Below are positions 1 through 12,704 of a DNA stretch of 64,000 bases, one piece after another (the stretch's first letter is position 1; each line of letters starts with the position of its first letter). Below the pieces are notes generated by a model. That model worked only from the letters and a program-made list of their open reading frames with translations, was not told the origin of the DNA and ran no database searches. The stretch is taken from the NCBI GenBank assembly GCA_948470475.1, contig OX419336.1, positions 2,737,235 through 2,801,234 of the forward strand, written 5' to 3'. Both the position numbers and the translations under genes were made by a program. This DNA is from Galaxea fascicularis (taxonomy: Eukaryota > Cnidaria > Anthozoa > Scleractinia > Euphylliidae).

Positions 1-1103
1 GGTTGTCAGCCTGGGGCTGGGTATTTTTTTTTTTGCAGAAATTTTGAGGTAGTTCTACGGCTACTTGGATAAACAAACCACATATAGGCCATATGACTGT
101 TTTTGACATCATCTTGATGAGCTGGCAAATGTGTTGGAAGTAACAGTGTTGGTATGGGAGTCCGACATCAAATAACTTAACAAAGCCTTGAATACGGCAA
201 AATTAAAGAATTATAAACTTAAGCTGTTATTCAACCAAAGGACTTTACTGACAAAGTTTGAGGGTCCTACCTGCACTCGCATTTGCACAATGGAATTTTA
301 GGCAAGATTTCTACTCAGCCCCATACATTAATTATACATGCATTTTATGACTCGAACTCTATTACGTTATCTAACAGGGATAGTATGACAGTGATGCATG
401 TATAATTAATGTATGGAGCTGTGAAGAAATCTTTCTGAATTTTAAATTTCCCATACATTTGACTGTAATGTATGCAGAAGCTTATTACGGATTCATTAGC
501 GTCCCACTAAGGGTGGGGATTGAGTACACATTCCACTAAAATGGAATAGTAGGGGGAGTTCTGGTGCACTTTGTGCATTCTCAAACTGTGACTATCAGCA
601 AATATTTTGCCTCATTCAAAAAAAATGTCTTTAATCCTGAATAGAAACACATTGCTGGTTATTTTAAAAAAAATGTGATATACCAACATGGTGGTCGAAT
701 TTTTTTTTATGATAAAAACTTTCTTCATTAACTGCTCATGGCAACTCAAGACTGAATCAAAATAAGCTTAATCATTTTTGTACATACAATATTCCCGCCA
801 AATTTCTTAAAATTCACTTTACCTCTCAGTTTTCCAGGATGAAGGAAATTCTACAGCCTCTTGTGATTCATCGTTAAACATAATATTATTAAGATGTTAT
901 GGTTATAATATCTCCTTCCACATCCAACGGAGAAAGCAATATTTTTCGAACTTTCTGTGCTCAAAAAGGTAGGAATGTTTACAGAATCCAATATGGCGAC
1001 CAGTCTCTTTACCATATTTGTGTATATGGCCAAGGACCGTATTTATCCACTGTTGCTATGGTAACAGACTTCCGAACACAGTCAAAAGAAGTCAAGGGAG
1101 AAA
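1..1103. other. 5' flank and probable 5'UTR of the FAM184 gene
   Basis: No gene is supported here. The stretch is AT-rich, holds one small foldback element (305-432), and leads into the FAM184 start codon at 1104. That ATG sits in a strong context (A at -3, G at +4). Short ORFs at 899-1266 overlap the start of the real gene in other frames and look like shadows. A promoter must lie here, but no clear core element was seen. Confidence 0.5.
305..432. repeat. Small foldback MITE, copy 1
   Basis: The left arm (305-342) and right arm (395-432) are imperfect inverted copies of each other. Both carry the block CATACATTAATTATACATGC or its complement. A related, more intact element lies at 52021-52147 and shares the ends, the phrase CAGCCCCATACATT and the inner layout, so this is a dispersed family and not a chance hairpin. 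Confidence 0.7.
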
Positions 1104-4100
1104 ATGGCGGCGAGCAAGACAGCTTCGAGTTTCCACAATATGCCGCACCGAAACGGCACCTACGTGGCCAGTCATGGAAGTAACTCTAGTGCAGATGTTA
1201 CACCAGACTTACATCTTAAGATGTCTAAGAAAATCGCCCAGCTTACGAAGGTTATTTACGCACTAAACACCAAAAACGATGAACATGAAAATGTTTTGGA
1301 AAACCTCAAAGTTGCGCACGAAGAAGAGATGCAGAAACTAATTGAGGAGACGAAGGAAAAAATGAGCTACTTTAAGACAAGGCTTAGTGCTGTTTCTGAG
1401 CAAAAGCAAAAGATCGATGTATTGGAGTCGCATTTAGCTAAAGAACGGCTTCAAAGGGAAGAGGCTTTGTCGGAATTTGAAAAGTTCAAACGGCGAAACG
1501 AAGATCAGGAAGCAAGACTAAAATCAGAGTTTTCCGATAAGATACTTGCAATGTCAAAGGAATTGCTGGCCGCCAAAAAGCAGTTCGAAGAACGTTTGAA
1601 AGATTTTCAAACGACAAGGAAAAGGCTCGAAGAAGACGGAGATAAAGCTGTCGAAGAATTATCAAGCAAACACCATGATGAAATGGACCAGCTGATGAAA
1701 GCTCACCGTGTACGGTATGATGAACTTGCGAAGGAAAAACAAAAACTAGAAAAAGAATTTCAGCAAAAGCTTGCGCTTGCACAGAGTTCCGATGACGTTG
1801 CTGCAGAGGAAAGACGGAAAATTGAACTGGAATATCAGGAAAAAGTGGAAAAACTTAAGGCTTTTTACGAAAACGAGCTAGCTGCTTCGAAAGCACTTCA
1901 AGAATCTTCCAACGAAACTCAACTTAGAGAGTGGGAAGATCGAGAAAGGGCTCTTAAATCTGAATTTAGCAGGCAAGAAAGAATTTTGAAAGACAGGATT
2001 TCCGAATTATTGAATCAACTCAGTGACGGAGAGCAACAAATGTCAATCTTGAAAGCTCAGCTAAATGAGTTACAATCAAAACTTCATGGAAAAGAAGGGG
2101 ATTCCAGTAATCTGGCCAAACAACTCGAGGAGTCAAGGCAAGAGTTAACTAAATCCTTGAAGAGTTTGAGGGACACTGAAAATGATTTGACTGTGTCCAA
2201 AAAGCGGTGTGAGGAACAGGAAACAGAAATAGCACGCCAGTCAAGTAAGTTTGTTATTGTAAATATTGTACTTTTATTGTCCTACAAAATGAAGATCAAT
2301 TGAATGATAATAAATTATGATACAGAGGCAGAACGTCACTTGATCTATATCCAGATCTTGAAAAGCTCTCGCCAGTCTGAAATTTAATTTGAAATAATTT
2401 TCTGTTTCCTTCTTGTACAGTGTTCTGGGAGTTGTTTTTTATTCAGATAATTTTTTGAACAAAACAGTGAATTAAAAGTAACGTAAGCTTAACGTAATTT
2501 TGTATGACTGGTAAGGTGTTTACACAAAAATTGCCATAATGGCTCTGGATGCTGTTATAAATCAATAATAATTTTTAGTTATGATTATTATTGCTAATAC
2601 AGTGTAATTGTTAATTGCTATTAAGAAGAGTAAATATATTTGAAGAATTGTATTCAAATTATTACTTTGTTGGAATGCCAGTTAAGATAAAGGTTATTGA
2701 ATTCATTGTTTATGACTGTTTAGGAGATCACAGAATTTCAAGGTGCAGTAGCAAGAGAGAAATATTTCAAACTGTGAAAGCAATGAAGATTTAATACTGA
2801 ATTTTCTCTTTGCAGTCATCTGCATTTCATTCTTAAAACATCTTAATTTCTGAGCTATTTGTTTATTAATTTACTTCAAAATAAGTGGTAATATTGTTAA
2901 TTTTCACGAAACAGATGGATACAAATCTGCATCTATAGACATTGCCATTGCTGGGCTTAAAGCAGCTAACTGTGAGTTCATCCACATAAAGCACATCTCA
3001 TAGTTTGTGTACTTTATGAATCGCCTCATGTTCATGCCATCTAATTAAACATTCCACCATTAATTTTGCAGATTAACTTTAATGCATTAATATTTTTATG
3101 TACTAATAAAATAGCCACAAGTGTGTCCCCAAGTGTGGTAAGACTCTCTCTCTGCTCTTTTAGCTACCTGTGGACGGGTAACTGCATGCAAACATGCCTT
3201 GTTATTGGCCTGAAAATAGCCAGACTTGGGCAGTTCAATTTTCTTTCTCTTTTGCTGCAGGTTCATTATCATGGCCTGGAGCAAAGGAAAATGAAAGCTA
3301 AACTGGTTTTGAAAAATTAAAAATTGAAAACAGATTTTACACCACAACACACACACAGCCTACCTTCTTACCTACTCATATGCCTCCCTTTCCACACGTA
3401 CCTCATAGCTACTTTCCTAAGCTTAACTGATCTATGGCTTTCTCCACGCACCTATAGCTGTACCTAAATTCTTACCTTTGCTTCTTCATTCACTTACAGG
3501 CATCACAGGCTATGGGGAGCAGGGTTGGCGCAGTGGTGAGAGCGCACGCCTTCCACCAATGTGGCCCGGGTTCAATTCCCGGACTCGGCGTCATAAGTGG
3601 GTTGAGTTTGTTGGTTCTCTACTCTGCTCCGAGAGGTTTTTCTCCGGGTACTCCGGTTTTCCCCTCTCTCCAAAAACCAACATTTGATTTCATTTGATTT
3701 GAGAATTGTAAATAATTTAGAATTGTAAAGATTTGAATAAATACATTGTAAAGCGCATTTGATCATGTTCGGCATGAAAAATGCGCTATATAAGTTCCAA
3801 TTATTATTATTATTATTATTATCATTGTACCTAGCTACATGTATCTCCCTACTTATCTACCTACCTAGCTACCCACTTATTTAACAAAGAGAAATTATTT
3901 GCAGTGCAAATCAGCAAGCTTGATGCCAGTAAGTTGTCACAAGAAACAACGATAAAAGATCTGAAAGCTAACATTACTAGTCTACAAAGTAAATTGAACA
4001 AGCTGGAGAAAGAACATGATGATTTGGGCAAGAAGTTTAGCTCTCACACAGTGCAAGCTGATTCTGAAATCAAAGAACTTCAACAGGTTAGAAATATTGA

Positions 4101-7100
4101 TTATTGTTTTCCAGTCTGGGTGGTGATGTTTGAAAAAGAATTGATACTTTTATGTGATATGTTAATGTTCGTCTGGCAAAATTTTTTGAAGCCATCAAAA
4201 TGAGAGTGTACTGTAAACCAGACACTAGTCACAGAGGCACCCGTCTATTACTTCAAAAGGGTGTTCTTTTTACCCCTTCAATTTCTCTTAACAGGAAATT
4301 GAGAAGCTAACAAGAGAAAAAGCAGACTTGGAGGCCAAATATAATGTTGAGTTAAAAAGAGCTAGTGAACAGTCATCAAGTAAGGAATTGTCACTACGAA
4401 AAGAACTTGAAGAGGTTACAGCAAAGTTAAAGAGAGATCACCAGAAGGAATTACAGGAAACAATCACGAAACAGGACAGTGAACACAATAGTCGCATGAA
4501 GACATTGCAGGAAGAATTTCAAGAAAAATTGTTCATAAAGGAGAAATATCTTTTAGAAAAGTCAGAACAAGAACTTGAGAGATTACGGGGAGAGAAAAAT
4601 GAAGTTATTGCTCAGTTTGAAAGCCACTGTAGTGAACTGAAAATCAAGTTAGAGTCATCTAAAGAAGAGGTTGAGAGGTTAGAAAAGCTAGTTCATGATA
4701 GTGAACAAGGACTTGGATCTGCGTCATCACATATCGACAGCCTGAAGAAGGCACTTAGTCAGAGCAAAGAAGAATTACAGAAAACCAAGAATGACTTGAA
4801 GGAAGTTGAGGCGAAGTATGCCAACTCAATGGTAAGGAATCATATGTGCATAATTATGTTCAGGGTTCTCAATAGATTTGTAAGTAGGATGTGATCACCG
4901 ATAAAGTAGGAGGCTCTTCAGCAAAGCCAGAGGAATCAAAACAAAGAAAAGAAAAGCGACTTAAACACAAAGTAAACGGCAATCAGTAGGATGTGATCAC
5001 TGATAAAGTAGGAGGCTCTTCAGCAAAGCCAGAGGAAACAAAACAAAGAAAAGAAAAGCGACTTAAACACAAAGTAAGCGGCGATCAGTAGGATGTGATC
5101 ACTGATAAAGTAGGAGGCTCTTCAGCAAAGCCAGAAGAAACAAAACAAAGAAAAGAAAAGCAACTTAAACACAAAGTAAGCGGCGATCAATCGCCAGGTG
5201 CTGCTTTCTGTTGAGAACCCTGATGTTGTTTGTTTTGCTTTAATCATGGCTATTGTTCCGTAGAATGTTATTCTCTGTTTTGATTTTTAATGGCATGGAT
5301 CAGTTTAACACTGGTCTGCAATTTTTATTGTGTTCTCATTTGAAAAAGTTGTACTCATGATTCAAACTTGTCTGGTGGTGACTGCTCTGGATTAGCAGGT
5401 TCATAAAGTCTTATTTTTCACTCTCAGTTTCATCCTCTTTGATCCAGTGTCAAGAATAAGATTCATACTACCATGAGACTACTGTAGTTTTAATTTAACT
5501 GTAGGTTAAATGTAGTAGCTTATCAATTTGCTATTGAGAATCTTTCACACCACTTGAAGAGTTCCTCTAGACAGAAGTCAAGTGATAAGTACTTTGAAAA
5601 TGGTGCTTCACCACTTATCTTTGTTTAGGATGAACTATACGGACTTCAGGCACTCCATAACAAGCAATTGAAGGATGCAGAAGTAGACTTGAATGCTCGG
5701 TTGGAGTCATTGACAAATGAGCTGGATACTAAATGGAGTGAGAGATTAAGGTAACGATATCTCTAATTTTTAAATTTTAATTCTTACTGTGTGAATCCAA
5801 AAGCCGTGAACACTTTGATTTGGTTTTGACATTTCCTATTTTGCAGCAACCAGTCGTCATCACTGTTTGTTGTTTACTGCATGATAATTTTCTTGTGAAT
5901 GATTGGCTTTTTACTTGAAACACAACAACAGTCCTTAGACATTTCTAGTGTTCATGGTTTTCTATATTTCTTTTGTACTGAAGAGTGAACCATGCAAGCC
6001 TTGTTGTTTTGCTTTGCAATTCCACTGCAGTTTAAAATCTGTCCCCCGGGAAATTTATATGCTGTTTTTATAAGAACTGTATGAAAAGCAGGTATTCAAG
6101 TGAAGACAGTATTTTATACTCTAAATGATGGCTAACAGAGCGTGATTTGATTGAAGTCAAGCGAGTTTCAGCTAATCTCTAATTTTATTCCTTACTACAA
6201 ACTTTCGTTAGTAATCCATCATTCTTGACATCTTATCACATCTCCTTAAATTTTAGAGAGGAATGCAGTAAGCTGCGTTCTCAGCTCAATGAGCAGCACA
6301 GAGAAGAGAACAGAGTAGCACTAGAGGAATTAACAAAGGTGAAAGATGCACAAAGGGATGAGCTCAGAGCAGAGCTTCAAAGTAAAATAGATGCTCTTAG
6401 GAAAACGGTAAGTTTTCATTTACCTACTTTGCACTTGCAAAGTGATAAGCTGGCCCATTCATTTGCATTTAATAAATCTGGTCTCCTGGATTCATGACAA
6501 ACTCTGTTAAATTTATTTGAAAGGCATAAGATTTAGTAACTAAATTAAGATGCTGGCAAAAAGTGGTTGCAGGGAATCATTTATTAAATTGTTTTTTGAA
6601 CAGGTTAAACACCTTGCAGCTGTTAAGGAATGCATTATACAGCACTCCAAGAAGATTGTTAGTACAACATGCTTTGAAAAACTAAATTGATCATGACTGA
6701 AATAGCCAGTTTGTCAAACTTGAGGGCACTTTGCTAATTTGGATGGGGTGCTTATAATATACTTTTAGAGTTAAGATTTTTTGACTTTCTTCTGTACTTA
6801 ACTCCAGACCCATCAACCTCATCACCTGTGGAGATTCACTGCAATTAAAAAGGAATTATGAAATATGTAAAACTTATCAATGGTTGCTGTGATTGTTTTC
6901 AGATCACCGAAACCCGAAATGATCTTGAAAAAGCAAACCGTAATTCAACAACAAAAGAGCTTGACCTGAAAAAAGAACTTGAAATGCAACGTCGACACAT
7001 GGAAGAAGACATGGCTGCATTGTCCCTGCAGCATAGCAAACGTCTTGAAGAACTGATAGAACAGCATTCTGCAGAGTTAAAGAAACTTGAAGTGTTGAAA

Positions 7101-10100
7101 GATGAAGAAATGAAGGTAAATTGTAGGTGTTTGGTTCTAGGTTATTTTAGCTCACCATCAGACTGATCTTTCTGGGACTCTAGTTTGAAACCACATTGTT
7201 TATTTGAAAAAAGTCATTCATGTTTTACATGTAGGTGATAATTTGCTCCCAAAGGGTCATATTGTCACTTAAACCATCAAGTTCTTGGCTGTAGCAGGAT
7301 AAAAAGGAAAACTGCAAGTGTCAAAAATTAATAAAAATAATTTGCTTGGACAAGTCAAAACCTGCCTTGAAATTGTCAGAATGGCTTTTAAAAGGTTTCT
7401 TGTTGGTATCTAATTTCACTGGAAAGATTGTTACTTAATGAGGTTATTTTTGTGTTCCATAGGAACATGAAGAAAAATTGCAGAAAAGCCACAGGGAGGA
7501 GATAACATCACAGCTTCAGGCCAACAAACTAACAATAGATGCTATGAAATCACAGGCTGACCAAAAGCGGCTGAAAGACATAGAAGAACTAACAATACAA
7601 CATGAAGAGAATCAAGGTTGGTGGAATATGAAAAGTAGAAACACCCCTTAGCTGGGAATACAGAGACCTCTTACTCTTGCAGCCATAAGGGACATAATGA
7701 GGAGAGGTAATCCTCACAAGTACAGGGAAGATGAGAGGCAGGTGTCTTTGTAGGTTGAAAGACCATTTTAATAACAGACACACTGGTCACATAACCCCCC
7801 ATCCCAATTTCCAATATTACTTTTATGGCAAATCAGACTTGATAATTGTATACACTGTAACCTTATCAAATAATAACGTATCCTATTGTGTTCTTGTTTC
7901 CTTCTGTCAGAAAATATGAGAAGTGAACTGCTCCGCGTCCAACAGGAAGAAATGCAAAAACTGCACAGGGAATTTGAGATACAGCTGGCTTCCATGAAAC
8001 TACAGCTGCAGCAGGCCAATGAACTGCACTCTAGAGATGTGAGTCTAGCCAACAATCAGCATTTTCAACTTTTTGAGTACTTGGTCCTGAACAAATTTAA
8101 CAGGGCAGCTTAATGTTAGTGGTATGAAACCAAGACTATTACAAACCTTGAGGTTGTCACCAGGAAGTGTAGATTGTGGTAGCTTTCAGTTGTTGTCTCT
8201 GGTTACTAGCCTGATGTTGTGTCCATAGGAAACTGAACATCAGAACCAAATAGAAGATATGAAACAGGAAATAGAACAGAGGCAGTGCCAGATTAATGAA
8301 CTGGATGACGAGATCAGCCATGTTCGAAGCAATGTAGAAGAGCTACAACGTGAATTACAAGCCAAAGGACAAGAGATACTGAGTGTCAGAAGAGAGGCTA
8401 ACTCACAAATCAGGTAACAGATACTGCTTAAGTTGACAGCTTAATTTCACCATATTTTCAGCTCAAATGTAATTAAAAAAATTGCCAACTGGCCATACCT
8501 CAACAATATCAACCTCGGTGTTGTGATGTACATGTATATTTACAGTACAACCTTCCTCCCTCCCCACAATGCTTTTTCAGTGTCCTGGACATCACAAGTA
8601 TTAATTTTTCCTTGTTTGTCAATATCAGATGGAAGTTGGGGGAAGGGATAAGCTTTTAAGCAGACATCGAAAACTGGGCGCATTTTCAGGAGGCATGTTT
8701 TCCCAGAAAATAATTTATTATAAGACATCAAGTGAATTTTCCTTGAATTTCTTCTACAAAAGTGGGTGTCTCTTCTGGCTGAAACCTTAGGGAAGCAGTA
8801 TATAGAACAGCCCCAGTGAGGTCACTATTCTAAACAAAATAATTTGCCAAGATTAGTGTGTCCTAAGGTTGCAAAGAATGTACAAAGTAAACCTTGTGTG
8901 CCTTTGCGTGTATTCATTCTGTACAGGAGGCGCGAGGAAGAACTGGCCAAAGCACACCAGAAGGAGGTGGACTCTGTGGTTGCAGATCATTTGCGGGAGA
9001 CTCAGACATTGCTTACAGAGTTCAACAGATCCAAAGAACTCCTTAGTGACAAGATTTCGGCTTTACAATTGATGTGAGTTGATTATACAGACCTACCAGT
9101 AAATAAAGACACCATTTTACTAATGATCAGTTCCCAGTGAATTGTGGGTAGATCCAGTCCTCTGTGGGGGCAAACAGCTCTCTAAAGACGTAATTTGAAA
9201 TTCAAATTTTACCCGTTTGCCCCCACAGAGGACTGGATCTACCCACAATTCACTGGGAACTTATCATTAGTAAAATGGTGTATTGTAGCCAGAACTGTTA
9301 TTTTCCTGTTGTGCAGTTGAGGGAGGGCCATGAGCCAAATCAGGGCTTGAAATTAACTTCCTGATGTACTGGTCCATTGGCCAGTTCATTCAGATTTCAA
9401 CTGGGCAAGTTTTCCAGTTCACGTTACAGTTCCTGAGATGAGACTGGTTTTTATGTGTCACATTGGCTTTTAAAGATTAGTGTTCTATACTAACCTGTTA
9501 ACTGGTACTTTTCTAATGATTGTATTGCCAATAGGCTGGAGGAGGCCGAAGAGAAGTATAGAAGCCGCCAGTCTCGTCCAGAGGACTTAGAAATGATTGA
9601 ACAGCTCAAGCGGGCATTGGCAGAGAGGGAACTGGATATGAAAAAACTTGTAGTAAGTGGAGTGGGTAGAATTTTTCAATGTATTTTTACATGTTAAAAT
9701 TCAGGTAATGGGTATGCAAGTTGGTTGTGAAAACTATCATCATAATTGTGATTAATTTGAGAACTGGAAGACTGGAAGCACTTTCACACACTCTTTCAGG
9801 TTTTCACTCAATGGGCGATTCCGGAAAATATCCATACCTATACCATGGACGTCTTTTAGGATTTCTGAAGGGGAGGGGGGGTTCTTTGAACTGGAATTCT
9901 GAAGGAATGGGGAGGGTATTTACGATTGGAAATCTGAAGGCATGGGGGGGGGGGGTTTCACAGGTGGGATTTCTAGAGTAGAAAGAGTAGAGTGAGTTTC
10001 TTGAAAACGCTATTGTTGTCGACTTTTGCAGTTCGTAAATAAACCACGAACGTATGATCGCGGAAGCAGAAGACAAGCATCGATTGATCAGACATGTATT

Positions 10101-11257
10101 TACGCTCATAACTTATAGAAGTGAACAGTAAAACGTGGGTTTCACATTTACCTTGATGAATTTCTTGTCAAGTGAATAAAATCTGAAAATGTACCTTACC
10201 GCTTGCAAATTTCTTGATACTCCCGTCTCCTGCCCGATAAACGGCAAAAAAACTCGTATTTGTCCCTCGCTTCCAAGGAACGCCTGTCAGATAATTAAGC
10301 ATTCGGACCGCCGTATGGCAATCGACCGAAAGATTTTAACAGTCTTTTGAGCTATTTTGCTTTGTGAACGTCAAAACAACACAAGAAAACAAAGAGGAGG
10401 AAAATTACTGTAAGTGGTGTTTTTTTATAGCCAAATTTGGACTTAAAAAAAAGGTTGCACAGCCTGGCCACACGCGGTAGGTTTTTCTTGTCGCTGAAGA
10501 GTAAAGCTTGTCGCCTGGCCAAGTCGAAAATGTACCTCCAAAAAAAAACCCGGAAATTCCGAAGGGTAGGGGGGTTCACAATTATGGAATTCTGAGGGCA
10601 TGGGGGGGGGGGGGGGGTAACGCATTCTGGAATTTCTGAAGGCAAGGGGGGATAAAACATGGAAGCCGTCCGTGGTTGGGTATGGATATTTTCTGGAATT
10701 GCCCAATTTAACATTGCTACAGAAGTGATATTACAGGTGAGTAGCACCTCTGGTGGACACCTGGTAAGCACACCCCTTCCCTGAGTAGACATCCACAAGC
10801 TTCAGTTCTGGAGATTTCTCCACAGAAACTCCCCAATCATATCCTTGTGACTGGACACCTCTTGTAAACAGACACTACTGGGTTGCAAGGTTAAGGGTGC
10901 CCAGTTACAGGAGGTTTGACTGTATTTGATATTCCTTCAGGAATTAAATTCATTTTTAGTGTTGTTTTTGTTTAGGATGAGAAGAGGTATTTTCAAATGG
11001 AGCTGCTAAACAGGGAAACAAATTTCAACAAGGTGTTCAAAGCAGCACCAAATATTGGAGTCATAAACCCACTTCAAGCAAAGACCAAACCAGGAAAAGA
11101 AGGAACGCGACAGACTACATCACTTGCAATGAACTCCTCCCGGCTGGATCCAATACCCAACATGCCAGTACATGAGAAAAGGCTTAATAACAGCCGACCA
11201 TTGCCACCTACCCCACCCAAAGATCCCCTACCACATAGAAAGACTACCGTATATTAG
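1104..11257 (+). CDS. FAM184A: FAM184A/B-like coiled-coil protein
   Basis: Twelve exons join in frame: 1104-2244, 3905-4086, 4295-4831, 5629-5750, 6257-6407, 6903-7115, 7463-7616, 7911-8038, 8229-8413, 8927-9073, 9535-9652, 10976-11257. The product is 1119 aa, close to the roughly 1140 aa remembered for human FAM184A. The FAM184 signature is near residues 35-60 (MSKKIAQLTKVIYALNTKND). Almost the whole protein is Glu/Lys/Gln-rich coiled coil. The last exon carries the conserved tail NRETNFNKVF followed by GVINPL, then a Pro-rich end with RLDPIPNMPVH. The family's molecular role is poorly known, and I infer no activity beyond a structural coiled-coil role. The start is the first ATG in a strong context, and the stop is TAG at 11257. 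Introns hold a SINE, a MITE and two larger TIR elements. Assignment to the A or B paralogue is not resolved; an animal outside vertebrates probably has one pro-orthologue. Confidence 0.93.
3518..3822 (+). mobile_element. tRNA-derived SINE with (ATT)n tail
   Basis: The head has an A-box-like TGGCGCAGTGGT and a B-box GGTTCAATTCC, so it derives from a tRNA. A body follows with CTCCGAGAGGTTTTTCTCC and TTTTCCCCTCTC, then a tail that ends in repeated ATT. Two relatives lie in this window, at 19588-19760 (plus) and 40030-40182 (minus). It sits in intron 1 of the FAM184 gene. It is a SINE and not a tRNA gene, because the cloverleaf is degenerate. Confidence 0.85.
4861..5222. mobile_element. Non-autonomous TIR element carrying three ~104-bp tandem repeats
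   Basis: The ends are inverted: CAGGGTTCTCAA at 4861 and its complement ending at 5222. Directly outside are ATGTT on the left and ATGTT on the right (or an 8-bp duplication with two mismatches). Inside, a unit of about 102-104 bp beginning GTAGGATGTGATCAC is repeated three times (from about 4883, 4985 and 5089) with few changes. There is no coding sequence. CAGGG-type ends suggest a non-autonomous hAT-like element. It lies in FAM184 intron 3, 30 bases after the exon. Confidence 0.7.
9110..9280. mobile_element. Palindromic MITE, CACCATTTT family, copy 1
   Basis: A 171-bp near-perfect palindrome bounded by CACCATTTT and AAAATGGTG, with arms containing GAATTGTGGGTAGATCCAG and its complement. 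A second copy of the same length lies at 58081-58251, where the flanking TA dinucleotides are intact. Here the right flank is TA but the left is AG, so the left edge has decayed. It lies in FAM184 intron 10. Confidence 0.85.
9812..10705. mobile_element. 894-bp TIR element with G-run subterminal repeats
   Basis: Ends are inverted over about 27 bp: TGGGCGATTCCGGAAAATAT on the left and the complement of TGGGCAATTCCAGAAAATAT on the right. Near both ends a motif like GGAATTCTGAAGGCATGGGG recurs about six times. All copies are in the same orientation, and several run into long G tracts (about 12 and 18 G). No transposase is coded. No clear target-site duplication was found. It lies in FAM184 intron 11. 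Confidence 0.65.
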
Positions 11258-12704
11258 GCTTATTATGTAGAATTACCGGTATGCTAGACTCTGTTCAAGT
11301 CCTATGGTAACAAGTTCAAAATGTTGATGTTTTTTTCCTATGCAGAATCGTGTAGAGTACCGGTACATCCTTCTGTTACTCTGTTTTAGATAAAATATAT
11401 TTCAGTAGCTCTTTCAGCCAATAACTGATGTATATGTCGTCATCAAAAATACTATTGTATAAAGGTTACTGAGTACTAGCAAATTTTGTACATTTCACTG
11501 GGATACCAGACCAAGATTGATGTCATAACTTACTTTTTGTGTTCAAACAGTGGTTGTGGTTTTGTACATAATATTGTAGAGTATATGCATAAATCATTGC
11601 AACAGGTGTACAGTACATTTTCTTATATGATGTAAACTAAGGCCTTAAAATAAGTAACATATAGCTATCTTATAACAGAGGAGGAGGTTAGGTATGAGTA
11701 GTGTATAGGAAACCACTGTAAATACCAGCTCTACCAGTATCAGGCTTCAGTGATAAAAAATAATTTTGCACAAAAGAAAATTAAAAATTGCTTTTGTTGT
11801 GACATATGATTGTAGCAAATCAGACCTCATCATCTGAGAGTAACGTTCCCACCCCTTCATCTTTATCATCATGAAGGCCACTTTACATGGTTTGTGGTCT
11901 ACATGTAGTCTGGTGTTCGAACCTGTGACCTCCCTCTCAACAGTCCAGTTCTCTGACTCCTCATTCTAGTAACATAAATGCACTCAAATATGCTTCCAAA
12001 CTTTTTGAGGCTTAGTAGCCTGCTTCTATCTCTCTTTGCATATTTGGCTTATTTCCACAGTGTACTTGATCACCCCCAACAGGGTGCAAATGGCAATGGC
12101 TGGAGTGAGAAATGCAAAATCTAAATGACTCTGCAGTCACAGTAAAGTGATGCCGACAATGGCAATGTCCCTGTTGTGTTGTGAATGACGTACCAATCTT
12201 CCCCAATAACACTTGCACTTGCTTTGCAATTCACTGGAAGTCTAGGAATTCATGGGACATGTTTGTCCCCTATGTTTATTTTCAGAGACCTATTAATTAT
12301 CCTTAGTCCCCCTCTCCACCCCCAAATGAAGTATCAGTGGTAAAGGAAATTAAATCCAGTATTAACTTTCTCCAAATCTCTTCTGGACAAGAATAAATCT
12401 AAATGAATAGGCTAGTTACAGTCGTTGATTTTTTTTATTTCACACAGTCCAAAATGAATGGAATACAAAAACCGTGTCTTGCGATCAATGGAAAACTTGT
12501 TATTCTACCTAACATTTTAACCCTCATGGGTTGTCCCTACCCCTCTCCCGACAGGTCATCTTAGATTATGACAATGTATCGTATGGGCTCGAGAACTTTG
12601 AAACAATTAAGATTAAAAACTATACTACGGCGATAGGATTTAAAACTGTTGTTTGCGGAAAAGTTACACTTCCACGGCTGTTCGATTTTTATCTCTTCCA
12701 TTCT
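11258..12704. other. Tail-to-tail intergenic region (3'UTRs)
   Basis: This holds the probable 3'UTR of FAM184 (plus) and of the small minus-strand gene at 12705-13109. It is AT-rich with no conserved coding sequence. An ORF at 12012-12218 has no recognisable features. Poly(A)-signal-like AATAAA occurs near 12391, on the plus strand. Confidence 0.4.

Noticed and set aside
3518..3600. A true tRNA gene
   Set aside because: The A- and B-boxes are present, but the arms do not pair into a clean cloverleaf and the sequence continues into a SINE body and ATT tail. Relatives at 19588 and 40030 confirm a SINE.
10352..10798. 148-aa minus-strand ORF with Pro runs
   Set aside because: It lies inside the TIR element and its Pro runs are the complement of the G tracts.
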